This document shows positions 50,827-59,594 of a DNA stretch of 64,000 bases, piece after piece. How positions within the stretch are numbered: the stretch's first letter is position 1; every line of letters begins with the position of its first letter. Under the pieces are notes generated by a model that saw only the letters and a list, made by a program, of their open reading frames with translations, was not told the DNA's origin and ran no database searches. The stretch is from JAVWJP01 sp036638975 (lineage in GTDB: Bacteria; Bacillota; Clostridia; Oscillospirales; Ruminococcaceae), in contig JAVWJP010000010.1 of the NCBI GenBank assembly GCA_036638975.1, positions 1 to 64,000 of the forward strand, in the 5' to 3' direction. The position numbers and the translations under genes are program-made.

Positions 50827-51851
50827 TCTTTTTTCTCCTGTACGGCAACAGATTTAAGCTCCTGCAAGCCATTTTGTATGTCCCCTATTACGTCGCCCTC
50901 TGCAAAAATTTTAGCCTGACGAATAGCATTTTTAAAAGCCTTTGCATTAGAGCTTCCATGTGCCTTTATTGTCGGTTTTAAAACTCCCAAAAGCGAAGCT
51001 CCGCCATGCTCGGTGTAATCTAACTGCTTTTTAAAGTTTGCCATACCGCTTTTTACGCCTAAAAAGGCAAGCTTTGTAACGACATTTTGCATAAATATGC
51101 CTTTTATCTGCGTAGTTAAGGCTTTTGCAACACCCTCTGTAAGCTTTAACACAATATTGCCCGAAAAGCCATCGCACACCGCTACATCACAAGCACCCAT
51201 AGGAAGCTCGCGCGGCTCTACATTTCCTATAAAATTTATAGATGCAGCTTTAAGCAGCTTATACGCCTCAAGCTGTAAATCTCCGCCCTTGCTTTCTTCT
51301 GCGCCTACGTTGATAAGCCCTACACGAGGTGAAGCAATACCCATGACCTTATTCATATATGCAGAGCCCATTATTCCAAATTGCAAAAGCATTTCTGGTC
51401 TGCAATCTACATTTGCGCCGGAATCCATAAGCATATATTTATCGCCGCCGCCAAGACATGGTATTACAGGAGCAAAGCCGGCGCGTTTTATACCCTTTAT
51501 GCGCTTAACCACAAGCGAAGCCCCAACTACAAGTGCACCGCTGCTGCCTGCAGAAACAAAAGCATCGCCGTGTCCCTCTGCCAAAAGTTTAAGCCCCACT
51601 GCAAGCGAGCTGTCCGAATATTTCTTCATAATTGATGTCGGCTCTGCGCACACTGGCATTACAGAAGATGCGTTTATTATCTCTATGCCATCAAGCAAAA
51701 TATTTTGCTGCTGTGCAATTTGGCGAATTTCTTGCTCACTGCCTGTAAGTATTACCGTTACGCCATATTCCGACACAGCCATCGCCGCACCCTTTATAGC
51801 TTCAATAGGTGCATTATCTCCGCCAAAGGCATCTAAAATTATTCTTGTCAA
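50823..51851 (-). CDS. plsX: Phosphate acyltransferase PlsX
   Basis: Makes acyl-phosphate from acyl-ACP for phospholipid synthesis. 342 residues; TRIILDAFGGDNAP is the N-terminal signature and CDGFSGNIVLKLTEGVAK the conserved central motif. TTG 51851 is chosen: AAGGGTGG lies eight bases upstream, whereas GTG 51863 abuts it. The usual partner fabD/acpP genes are not seen; instead rnc and trmFO flank it. Confidence 0.95.
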   Translation of the reverse strand: MTRIILDAFGGDNAPIEAIKGAAMAVSEYGVTVILTGSEQEIRQIAQQQNILLDGIEIINASSVMPVCAEPTSIMKKYSDSSLAVGLKLLAEGHGDAFVSAGSSGALVVGASLVVKRIKGIKRAGFAPVIPCLGGGDKYMLMDSGANVDCRPEMLLQFGIMGSAYMNKVMGIASPRVGLINVGAEESKGGDLQLEAYKLLKAASINFIGNVEPRELPMGACDVAVCDGFSGNIVLKLTEGVAKALTTQIKGIFMQNVVTKLAFLGVKSGMANFKKQLDYTEHGGASLLGVLKPTIKAHGSSNAKAFKNAIRQAKIFAEGDVIGDIQNGLQELKSVAVQEKKE

Positions 51852-51901
51852 AACAAAAACCACCCTTCACAACCTTTGAAGTATTACCAAAAAAATGTAA
51901 T

Positions 51902-53209
51902 TTATTCCTCTTGCAGCGGCTCTATCACCGCACGCAAAGCAGTTATTCCGCGCTGTGCAAGCACCTCATAACGTTCCTTTTTGTCACGTATATTGTCACA
52001 AAGCGGCGGCAATATACCCATATTACAGCCCATTGGCTGAAAATTTATTACGCTCTCATCACTTATATATGCCGTCAAAGCGCCAAGCATTGCTTCTTTA
52101 GGCAAATGCACAGGTGGCTTTTGCGCAAGGCGGCAAGCTAAATTATACCCTGCTAAAATGCCGCTTGCAGCCGATTCTATATAACCCTCAACACCTGTTA
52201 TCTGCCCGGCAAAATAAATATTAGGGTATTTTTTAAGGCAAAGAGCCGCTGTCAAAAGACGCGGAGAATCTATAAATGTGTTGCGGTGCATAACGCCATA
52301 ACGCGCAAACTCGGCGTGTTCTAAGCCAGGCAGCATTGCAAACACGCGCTTTTGCTCGGCAAAAAGCAGGTTTGTCTGGAAACCGACTATATTATATAAG
52401 CTGCCTTCAGCATTTTCGCGCCTAAGCTGTGCAACTGCCCAAGGACGGTGCCCTGTGCGCGGGTCCCTAAGGCCTACAGGCTTTAACGGACCAAAACGAA
52501 TAGAATCCTCGCCCCGCTTCGCCAAAACTTCTATAGGCATACAGCCCTCATAAACATCAGGGGTTTCAAAGCTGTGCAGCTGTGCACTTTGGGCATTTAC
52601 AAGCTCTGTATGAAAGCTTTCATACTCGTCTTTATTCATGGGGCAATTTATATAGTCGGCATCGCCCCTGTCGTAACGCGCGGCAAAAAAAACCTTTTCC
52701 ATATCTATACTGTCAAACTCGACTATAGGCGCCGCGGCATCATAAAAGCTTAGATACTCACTGCCTAAAAACGTTTTTATTGTCTGCGCAAAAGCAGTGG
52801 AAGTAAGTGGTCCGGTGGCAATAATAATATCGCCCTCAGGCAGCTCTGTAAGCTCTTTTATAACTATTTTAATGTTTTTATGTGCAGATATTTTTGCAGT
52901 TACAGCGTCTGAGAATTTCTCTCTGTCCACCGCCAATGCACCGCCTGCCGAAACAGCAGTTTCCTCGGCACAGCGCATAGTAATAGAGCCGAATATACGC
53001 ATTTCTTCTTTAAGCATACCTGCGGCAGAGCCTATGCGCATGGCTTTAAGCGAATTTGAGCAAACAAGCTCTGCAAAGCCCTTGTAGCTGTGCGCAGGCG
53101 AAAAGCTTTGTGGCTTTTGCTCGTACAAAACTACTTCAAAGCCGCGGTTGGCAAGCTGCCATGCCGCCTCGCACCCCGCCAAGCCTGCGCCTATAACCGA
53201 AACAGGCAT
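51902..53209 (-). CDS. trmFO: tRNA (uracil-54-C5)-methyltransferase, folate/FAD-dependent
   Basis: Makes m5U54 using methylene-THF. 435 residues; VSVIGAGLAGCEAAWQLANR is the FAD dinucleotide fold, ELVCSNSLK and GQITGVEGYIESAASGI the TrmFO-specific motifs. Its ATG overlaps the topA stop by one base. Confidence 0.96.
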   Translation of the reverse strand: MPVSVIGAGLAGCEAAWQLANRGFEVVLYEQKPQSFSPAHSYKGFAELVCSNSLKAMRIGSAAGMLKEEMRIFGSITMRCAEETAVSAGGALAVDREKFSDAVTAKISAHKNIKIVIKELTELPEGDIIIATGPLTSTAFAQTIKTFLGSEYLSFYDAAAPIVEFDSIDMEKVFFAARYDRGDADYINCPMNKDEYESFHTELVNAQSAQLHSFETPDVYEGCMPIEVLAKRGEDSIRFGPLKPVGLRDPRTGHRPWAVAQLRRENAEGSLYNIVGFQTNLLFAEQKRVFAMLPGLEHAEFARYGVMHRNTFIDSPRLLTAALCLKKYPNIYFAGQITGVEGYIESAASGILAGYNLACRLAQKPPVHLPKEAMLGALTAYISDESVINFQPMGCNMGILPPLCDNIRDKKERYEVLAQRGITALRAVIEPLQEE

Positions 53210-55614
53210 TATTCCTTCAGCCCTCTCTCATAATCGCAGCCTTCTCTTGCACAATATATCTTGCCCATTCTACCTGTTTTTTTGAATAAAGTGGAGCCGC
53301 AATCGGGGCACTGCTCCTTTATAGGTAAATCCCATGTGATAAAATCACAATTTGGGTATGCACTGCAACCATAAAATGCTCTGCCCTTTTGGGATTTTTT
53401 AGCGTGCATTTTTGCGCCGCATTTTGGGCATAAGCCCTCGGTTTCGTGCACAATTTTTTTTGTGTTTTTGCATTCAGGGTAACCCGGGCAAGCCAAAAAT
53501 TTACCAAAGCGCCCCATTTTTATAACCATTTTGCGCCCGCAAAGCTCACAAACGACATCACTCTCTTCTTCGGGTACCTTCATACGTGTGCCGTCCATGT
53601 TTTTTTCGGCATTTTCTAAGGTCTGTGCAAAATCGTCATAAAACTTATGCAAGGTATTTTTCCAGTCGACCTCACCTGTTTCAACACTGTCAAGGTCATG
53701 CTCCATATTAGCTGTAAAGGTGACGTCAACTATATTTTTAAACTGCTCGGACATAAGCTGAGTTGTAACTTCTCCAAGCGGAGTAGGTTTTAGCGCTTTT
53801 GCATCGCGCTCGACATAATTGCGAGCCAAAATAGTGGATATAGTAGGTGCATAAGTTGACGGACGCCCTATTCCGTTTTCTTCAAGCGTTTTTATTAAAG
53901 AAGCCTCTGTATAACGTGGCGGCGGTTGTGTAAAATGCTGGTTAGGCAAAAGCTCGTCCATACGCAGCACATCGCCCTTTTCTACAGGTGGCAACGCGGC
54001 AACTGCGCTTATTTCTTCGTCCTTGCCCTCCTCATAAAGCACTGTAAAGCCATCAAACTTTACAGAATATCCCGACGCTTTAAATAAATATTCTCCCGCC
54101 CTGATATCTACCGCAACTGTGTCGAGCAGTGCTATTGCCATTTGGCTTGCAATAAACCGCTCCCACACAAGCTTATAAAGCCTGTATTGGTCGGTTGTTA
54201 GTGTTGCTTCCACCTCATCAGGGGTAAGCTGTGGCATTGTAGGGCGCACAGCCTCATGCGCGTCTTGCGCATTATTTTTGCTTTTGTACTGTTTACGCTC
54301 CGGCGGAAGATAATTTTTACCGTATTTTTCTGTTATAAATTCTTCTGCCTGCTGCTGCGCTTCCTCAGAAATACGCAAAGAATCGGTTCTCATGTACGTT
54401 ATAAGACCGACAGCACCCATGCCGGCAACCTCTACACCCTCGTACAGCTCTTGTGCAGCCTTCATTGTTCGCCTAGCTTGAAAACCAAGCTTTCGTGATG
54501 CTTCCTGCTGCAAGGTAGATGTAGTAAAAGGAGGTGCGGGTGACTTTTTGCGGACACTCTTTTTAACATTTTCTGCAACATAGCTTACATTTTTTAACTC
54601 TTCTAATATCTCTTGCGCCTGCTGCGCCGTTTTTATATCTATTTTTTTGTCCTTGCCATAAAACTTTGCGGGTATAATCTTTTTACTTTCTTTACCCAAA
54701 AGCTTTGCGTCAATAGACCAATATTCTTCTGTAATAAATGCTCGAATTTCGTTTTCTCTGTCAACAATAAGCTTTGATGCAACACTTTGCACACGCCCCG
54801 CCGAAAGCCCGCGTTTTATTTTGCGCCACAAAAACGGACTTATTTTATACCCCACTATGCGGTCAAGTATGCGTCTTGCCTGCTGTGCGTTTACAAGGTC
54901 TATGTCCACGGTGCGCGGGTGCTCCATGCCGTACTGCACACCTGTTTTTGTAATTTCATTAAAAGTAATGCGGTTATTTTCGTTTAAATCAAGCCCCAAA
55001 AGATGCGCTAAATGCCACGAAATGGCTTCTCCCTCACGGTCCGGGTCGGTTGCCAGATAAACCATTTTGCTTGCCTTTGCTTTTTTCTTTAAGATGCGGA
55101 TTAAATCCTCTTTGCCCTCTATGGGCGCATAATTCGGTTCAAAGTCATTATCTACATCAACGCCTATTTTGTTCTTTGGTAAATCTCTTATATGCCCCAT
55201 AGAAGCGACAACGTCAAAGCCCTCTCCCAAATATTTCATAATTGTTTTTGCCTTGGCAGGAGATTCCACTATGACAAGGTTTCCGCCCTCCAACACATAG
55301 TCGTTTTGCTTTTTTGCCTTTGAGGTCGGTTTGGCATCTGCCTTTTTTGTGCTTGTCTTTTTTGCGACAGGTTTTTTTGTTGCGGGTTTTTTTGTTGCGG
55401 GTTTGCTATCTGAAAGCTCGTCTGTAGTGACTGCGGTTTTTTTGGCAGCAGGTTTTTTTGCCGCCGTTTTTTTTGCTGTGGGTTTTTTAGGTACAGCTTT
55501 TTTAGCGGGCGGCTTTTTTACTGCCTTAGCCTCCGCTGAATTTTCTGCACTTATTATATCTGTTTCTAGCTGTGTTTTTTTTGTAGCCATATATTTATCG
55601 TCCATTCTGCCCAT
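53209..55614 (-). CDS. topA: DNA topoisomerase I with Lys/Ala/Pro-rich N-terminal tail
   Basis: Relaxes negative supercoils. 801 residues. The first ~105 are an H1-like tail of KKPxAKK repeats; then Toprim (VIVESPAKAKTIMKYLG), catalytic Tyr in GLITYMRTDSLRIS, and three C-terminal zinc ribbons (CELCGRK..., CPKCGAKM..., CPDCGST...). Lys-rich extensions are usually C-terminal in other TopA enzymes, so the N-terminal placement is unusual. ATGs at 55614, 55605 and 55590 are possible starts; none has a strong Shine-Dalgarno. Confidence 0.95.
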   Translation of the reverse strand: MGRMDDKYMATKKTQLETDIISAENSAEAKAVKKPPAKKAVPKKPTAKKTAAKKPAAKKTAVTTDELSDSKPATKKPATKKPVAKKTSTKKADAKPTSKAKKQNDYVLEGGNLVIVESPAKAKTIMKYLGEGFDVVASMGHIRDLPKNKIGVDVDNDFEPNYAPIEGKEDLIRILKKKAKASKMVYLATDPDREGEAISWHLAHLLGLDLNENNRITFNEITKTGVQYGMEHPRTVDIDLVNAQQARRILDRIVGYKISPFLWRKIKRGLSAGRVQSVASKLIVDRENEIRAFITEEYWSIDAKLLGKESKKIIPAKFYGKDKKIDIKTAQQAQEILEELKNVSYVAENVKKSVRKKSPAPPFTTSTLQQEASRKLGFQARRTMKAAQELYEGVEVAGMGAVGLITYMRTDSLRISEEAQQQAEEFITEKYGKNYLPPERKQYKSKNNAQDAHEAVRPTMPQLTPDEVEATLTTDQYRLYKLVWERFIASQMAIALLDTVAVDIRAGEYLFKASGYSVKFDGFTVLYEEGKDEEISAVAALPPVEKGDVLRMDELLPNQHFTQPPPRYTEASLIKTLEENGIGRPSTYAPTISTILARNYVERDAKALKPTPLGEVTTQLMSEQFKNIVDVTFTANMEHDLDSVETGEVDWKNTLHKFYDDFAQTLENAEKNMDGTRMKVPEEESDVVCELCGRKMVIKMGRFGKFLACPGYPECKNTKKIVHETEGLCPKCGAKMHAKKSQKGRAFYGCSAYPNCDFITWDLPIKEQCPDCGSTLFKKTGRMGKIYCAREGCDYERGLKE

Positions 55615-55631
55615 ATTTAAGGCATATAAAT

Positions 55632-56795
55632 TTATCCATCAATGCGGCGGTATCTTTTGCCGGACTGCGCAGACACTATCCCTATTATTTCAAGTTCTGT
55701 AAGCGCTGTCAATACCTCTCTTATGGGCATTTGCAATTTTTCAGATATTTCTTCCATTTGGACAGGTACTTCTCCCAGTGCACCGCACACCTGCGCCGCT
55801 TGCTGCGAAAGCCCTTCCGGCACAGGTAATGGCTTTTTTATAGGTAGCTGTACCTGCTGCAAGGTTGCTTTTTCATATACAGGTTTTTGCTTATCTTCTG
55901 CATTTTCAAGGTTTTCCAGTCTTAAATTTTTGGCAAAGCGAAAACGATATTCCTCTAAAACGTCCATACCGCAGCTTACGGGTATTGCCCCTTGTCTTAA
56001 AAGCTTAAAGGTTCCGCGCGCTTCGGTGGTAAATATATCATTTGGCACTGCAAAAACGTCCTTACCCTGCTCCAGTGCAACATTGGCGGTTATAAGCGAG
56101 CCGCTGTATTCACCTGCTTCTACCACCACAACACCCATAGAAAGCCCTGATATTATACGGTTGCGCACAGGGAAATTGCGCGACAATGGCGGTGTTCCCG
56201 GCGCAAATTCTGTAACAACAGCACCATTTTTAGAAATAAGCTCTCGCAAGGTTTTGTTTTGCATCGGGTATGTTTTATCTATACCGCAGCCCAAAACCGC
56301 AACTGTATGCATACCGCATTTTACTGCTGCTGTGTGACAAACGGTGTCTATTCCCTTTGCCATTCCGCTTACTATTATTGCACCGGCCGAAGAAAGCTCT
56401 GTGGCAATTTTATTTGCGGCGGCATAACCATAGTTTGAATATTCACGCGCACCTACCATTGCAATTGTAAGCTCTGTGTCTATATCTCCAAGCTCTCCGT
56501 CAACATAAAGTACAACAGGCTGTGCAAAAATATTTCTAAGCCTGTCCGGGTAGCGTTCATCATCGGGTGTTAAAATATCAATACCACATTTTTCCATATT
56601 GTCGACAATACGTTTTGCATCATCTAGCTTTACACTATGTAAACGTTCGCGCAGTGCATTTGTAAGCTGCACCTCACAACCGCCGTCCAAAAGGTGCGCA
56701 AGGTCATCACACGAACGAATAATTTCGTCCGTTTTTGCATCGGCACTGCCGAATGCCATACCAAGCCACACCCAATATTCTATAGCCGACGGCAT
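55632..56795 (-). CDS. dprA: DNA-processing protein DprA
   Basis: RecA loader for incoming single-stranded DNA in transformation. 387 residues: N-terminal SAM-like domain, Rossmann fold with MVGAREYSNYGYAAANKIA and GMAKGIDTVCHTAAV, PVRNRIISGLS near 215, and a C-terminal winged helix (EISEKLQMPIREVLTALTEL). The dprA-topA-trmFO order is conserved. With a retractile type IV pilus in the same window, natural competence is plausible but unproven. Confidence 0.96.
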   Translation of the reverse strand: MPSAIEYWVWLGMAFGSADAKTDEIIRSCDDLAHLLDGGCEVQLTNALRERLHSVKLDDAKRIVDNMEKCGIDILTPDDERYPDRLRNIFAQPVVLYVDGELGDIDTELTIAMVGAREYSNYGYAAANKIATELSSAGAIIVSGMAKGIDTVCHTAAVKCGMHTVAVLGCGIDKTYPMQNKTLRELISKNGAVVTEFAPGTPPLSRNFPVRNRIISGLSMGVVVVEAGEYSGSLITANVALEQGKDVFAVPNDIFTTEARGTFKLLRQGAIPVSCGMDVLEEYRFRFAKNLRLENLENAEDKQKPVYEKATLQQVQLPIKKPLPVPEGLSQQAAQVCGALGEVPVQMEEISEKLQMPIREVLTALTELEIIGIVSAQSGKRYRRIDG

Positions 56796-56823
56796 AAAAG
56801 CACCCCTCGCTGTATTATTTATA

Positions 56824-57606
56824 TTACTTTGACATTTCCCAAAGAATTATTGAAGCGGCAATAGCGGCATTAAGCGACTCCGCCCCGCCCTTCATATCAA
56901 TTATCAGGCTTTTTGAGCAAGCATCTATAACACACTGCGAAAGCCCGTTTCCCTCGTTGCCTATTGCAACTATGGCACTGCCGGCAAAGCTGCAAGCCCG
57001 CAGCGACACAGCTTTTTCGTTAAGTGTAGCTGCAAAAGTGGCATGAGTTTTATTGCAGCTATGCAAAAGCCCTGCAAGGTTTTTTGTGCGGCATATTTTA
57101 ACTCTAAAAGCGCTGCCCATAGTAGACCGCAGTACCTTTGGAGAAAAAATATCGGGGCACTCTGCTGTAAGAATAATTCCATCTGCGCCTAAGGCATCGG
57201 CTGTCCTTATGACAGTACCAAGGTTGCCCGGGTCTTGCAATGCCTCAAGTGCTATGTAATGCCCTTGTGGTAAATCATCTTCTAAAAGCTCGCTTTGCGG
57301 TGTTGCACACACAGCAAAAACGCCTTGCGGCGTAACTGTTTCGGCAAGCTTTGATGAAATATCATCGGTTATTTCTGTAACTGCTTCGGCGTTTTGGCAA
57401 AGCAATAAAATCTCTTTTTTGTACTTTTCAAGCGCCGCTGCCGTACAATAAAGCTCTGTTATTCTTATACCTGCGGCAAGAGCCTCGGTGCAAAGCTTTA
57501 TGCCCTCTGCAACAAAAAAGCCGCTTTCATCACGCGCTTTTTTGCTGCTTATAAGGCGCACAACGCGTTTTATATTTTGGTTTTCTCTCGCCGTTATTTT
57601 CTCCAT
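56824..57606 (-). CDS. TrmH/SpoU family RNA 2'-O-methyltransferase
   Basis: 260 residues: an N-terminal L30e-like RNA-binding domain and a SPOUT knot with motifs ALQDPGNLGTVIRTADALGA, IVAIGNEGNGLSQ and AESLNAAIAASIILWEM. Target is probably rRNA or tRNA; not assignable. First gene of the long housekeeping operon, immediately after the rplT terminator. Confidence 0.93.
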   Translation of the reverse strand: MEKITARENQNIKRVVRLISSKKARDESGFFVAEGIKLCTEALAAGIRITELYCTAAALEKYKKEILLLCQNAEAVTEITDDISSKLAETVTPQGVFAVCATPQSELLEDDLPQGHYIALEALQDPGNLGTVIRTADALGADGIILTAECPDIFSPKVLRSTMGSAFRVKICRTKNLAGLLHSCNKTHATFAATLNEKAVSLRACSFAGSAIVAIGNEGNGLSQCVIDACSKSLIIDMKGGAESLNAAIAASIILWEMSK

Positions 57607-57631
57607 AATCTACCCCCATAAATTCAAAATG

Positions 57632-57658
57632 CGCCCGTGCTATTACAAAACACGGGCG
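57632..57658 (-). terminator. Terminator after rplT
   Basis: CGCCCGTG and CACGGGCG form an 8-bp stem on the - strand, followed by CATTTTGAATTT. Moderately strong; separates infC-rpmI-rplT from trmH. Confidence 0.7.
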
Positions 57659-57669
57659 ACAAGAGCGCT

Positions 57670-58023
57670 TTACAGGGCGGCTTTTGCTTTTTCGGTAAGT
57701 GCTGTGAAAGCAGCCGCATCGGCTATCGCTATTTCAGAAAGCATTTTTCTGTTGAGTGTAACGTCTGCTTTTTTAAGACCGTTCATAAATGTTGAATAGT
57801 TCATTCCATTCATTTTACAGCCGGCAGAAATTCTGGTTATCCAAAGGCTGCGGAAGCTTCTCTTTTTTTGTTTTCTTCCCGCAAACGCATAATTGCCTGA
57901 TTTCATTACAGCCTGTTTTGCCATTTTAAAATGTGTACTTTTACTGCCAAAATAGCCCTTTGCAAGTCTTAAAGTCTTTTTTCTTCTCTTGCGGGTCATC
58001 ATAGCGCCTTTTACACGAGCCAT
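57670..58023 (-). CDS. rplT: 50S ribosomal protein L20
   Basis: 117 residues; RKRRKKTLRLAKGYFG and YAFAGRKQKKRSFRSLWITR are the L20 signatures. Needed for early 50S assembly; in Firmicutes it also represses its own operon by acting on the infC leader. Confidence 0.97.
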   Translation of the reverse strand: MARVKGAMMTRKRRKKTLRLAKGYFGSKSTHFKMAKQAVMKSGNYAFAGRKQKKRSFRSLWITRISAGCKMNGMNYSTFMNGLKKADVTLNRKMLSEIAIADAAAFTALTEKAKAAL

Positions 58024-58084
58024 ATCTATATACCTCCCGTTTTCGGTTTCTTTAAATTTTTAATTTTGTATACAAAGGTTTACA

Positions 58085-58288
58085 TTAGCTATATGGTAAC
58101 AGCAGTTTAATAGCCTTAACGTTTGTATGGTCAAGGTAAGTTGCTTTACGCAGCGCTCTTTTGCGCTTGGTGTCTTTGCCGTGCCCATTTAGCAGATGGC
58201 TTTTGTAGGCGTGTGCACGTTTGATTTTGCCGGTAGCAGAGGTTCTGAAACGTTTTTTTGCACCGGTATGTGTTTTTAACTTAGGCAT
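58085..58288 (-). CDS. rpmI: 50S ribosomal protein L35
   Basis: 67-residue basic protein; MPKLKTHTGAKKRFR and KSHLLNGHGKDTKRKRALRK are diagnostic of bL35. Between infC and rplT, the conserved order. Confidence 0.97.
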   Translation of the reverse strand: MPKLKTHTGAKKRFRTSATGKIKRAHAYKSHLLNGHGKDTKRKRALRKATYLDHTNVKAIKLLLPYS

Positions 58289-58312
58289 AAATTTATATCC
58301 TCCCTTTAAGAT

Positions 58313-58831
58313 TTACTTTGAGATTTTGGATGTGATGAACATGACCATACTGCGGCCTTCCATCTTAGGTAGCTTATCAACAGTCCCCACTTCGGCACAA
58401 GCCTCGGCAAATTTTTTCATTTGGCCTTCACCTAAATGCGCATGAGCCATTTCGCGTCCCCTAAAACGAATAGCAACCTTGACTTTGTCACCGGCACGCA
58501 AAAATTTTAATGCGTTATTAAGCTTTGTTTCAAAGTCGTGTACGTCAATATTAAGGGAGATACGCACCTCTTTTGTGTCTATGACCTTCTGATTTTTTCT
58601 TGCCTCTTTTTCACGTTTTGCATTTTCAAAACGGAACTTACCGTAATCCATAATGCGGCATACCGGCGGCGTTGCCTGAGGAGCAATCTTTACTAAATCT
58701 AAGTTTTTATCAAGTGCCATGTTAAGAGCATCTTTGGTCTGCAATACACCTAATTGCTCGCCCTCTGCCCCTATGACTCTGATTTCCTTATCGCGAATCT
58801 CCTCATTGATAAGTAGTTCCTTGTTGCTAAT
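58313..58831 (-). CDS. infC: Translation initiation factor IF-3 (ATT start)
   Basis: Prevents premature subunit joining and proofreads the start codon. 172 residues: N-domain (NKELLINEEIRDKEIRVIG), linker, and C-domain (VRISLNIDVHDFETKLNNAL). GGAGGTG (58844-58838) is six bases before ATT at 58831, exactly where IF-3 proteins begin; the ATG at 58846 overlaps that Shine-Dalgarno and has none of its own. AUU initiation is the known autoregulatory device of infC in enterobacteria. Confidence 0.93.
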   Translation of the reverse strand: MSNKELLINEEIRDKEIRVIGAEGEQLGVLQTKDALNMALDKNLDLVKIAPQATPPVCRIMDYGKFRFENAKREKEARKNQKVIDTKEVRISLNIDVHDFETKLNNALKFLRAGDKVKVAIRFRGREMAHAHLGEGQMKKFAEACAEVGTVDKLPKMEGRSMVMFITSKISK

Positions 58832-58870
58832 GTTAAGCACCTCCATAAAGCTCTTTTTAAAATAAACAAA

Positions 58871-58994
58871 GCGCAGACAAAATATCGTCCGCGCACCGCA
58901 ATACTCACCGCCCCCGCAACGGGAACGACTAAATGTATTGACCATGTACACAAAATGCGCACAGGTGAGAACGATGTTGTTCTACTTTGTTTTC
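58871..58994 (-). promoter_or_regulatory. infC leader with attenuator (probable L20-type leader)
   Basis: On the - strand the ~160-nt leader ends in a terminator hairpin (GCGCGGAC / GTCTGCGC, one G-U, at 58894-58871) followed by TTTGTTTATTTT, 30 bases before the infC Shine-Dalgarno. Upstream, CTCACC (58969-58964) can pair with GGTGAG (58909-58904), a long-range helix of the kind used by L20-responsive leaders. Bacillus infC is controlled by L20 through transcription attenuation; this arrangement fits, but the L20-binding site was not identified directly. Confidence 0.65.
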
Positions 58995-59000
58995 TATAAT

Positions 59001-59029
59001 AGTTTACCAAAAACCGCCGTGTTTGTCAA
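59001..59029 (-). promoter_or_regulatory. Sigma-A promoter of infC-rpmI-rplT
   Basis: Perfect TTGACA (59029-59024), a 17-base spacer and TAAACT (59006-59001) on the - strand. Confidence 0.75.
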
Positions 59030-59089
59030 GCATATTTTTTTATAAAATAATGTGGTATATAAGCCTAAATTTTTTGAATGAATTTTCCA

Positions 59090-59119
59090 AGTATTTATTG
59101 CGCTTTGATGCCTATAATA
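59090..59119 (+). promoter_or_regulatory. Candidate sigma-G promoter of the SASP gene
   Basis: AGTATT (59090-59095), a 17-base spacer and TATAATA (59113-59119) fit the forespore pattern (GHATR, then CATNNTA with T for C). It shares GTATT with the predicted sigG promoter at 3564. SASP genes are standard sigma-G targets. Confidence 0.45.
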
Positions 59120-59175
59120 ATATCACAAACGCAACTGCAACCATTCTTCAAAAATTTTAAGGAGTGTATTTATTT

Positions 59176-59364
59176 ATGGCAAGTAAACCGGTTGTTCCTA
59201 TGGCAAAAGAAGCTCTTAGCAAGTTTAAGATGGAAGCCGCAAATGAAGTTGGCGTAAACCTTAAACAGGGCTATAACGGCGACCTTACCTCTAAGCAAGC
59301 GGGGTCTGTAGGCGGACAGATGGTAAAAAAGATGATAGAGGCATATGAAAACTCTATGAAATAA
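59176..59364 (+). CDS. Small acid-soluble spore protein, alpha/beta type
   Basis: 62-residue DNA-saturating spore protein that protects forespore DNA and is degraded by Gpr on germination. ALSKFKMEAANEVGVNLKQG is the N-terminal family motif including the Gpr cleavage region, and GDLTSKQAGSVGGQMVKKMI the DNA-binding helix. ATG 59176 lies 11 bases after AAGGAG. Monocistronic with its own terminator. Confidence 0.96.
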   Translation: MASKPVVPMAKEALSKFKMEAANEVGVNLKQGYNGDLTSKQAGSVGGQMVKKMIEAYENSMK

Positions 59365-59414
59365 GTGCCTAGTAAGTGGTATTTTGCCACAGCATGGCAG
59401 TTATATTAGCAAAC

Positions 59415-59462
59415 AAGAGCAGAGGCGGTTAAGCTGATTTACCGCCCTTGCTCTTTACTTTT
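59415..59462 (+). terminator. Intrinsic terminator of the SASP gene
   Basis: AAGAGCA...GGCGGT pairs with ACCGCC...TGCTCTT (13 pairs with a 2-base internal loop), followed by TACTTTTTGC. No other feature is seen in 59365-59594. Confidence 0.85.
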
Positions 59463-59594
59463 TGCTAGTTTTTTAACCAATGTATAAATTCGTGCATAAA
59501 GCCACTGCCCGCTTTGTGGCTTACTTCTATGCCTATATTATTTGAAATGCCGCTTTTAGCTTTGGCAAGGCTAGCCTTGCTCAAAGGCCGCGGC

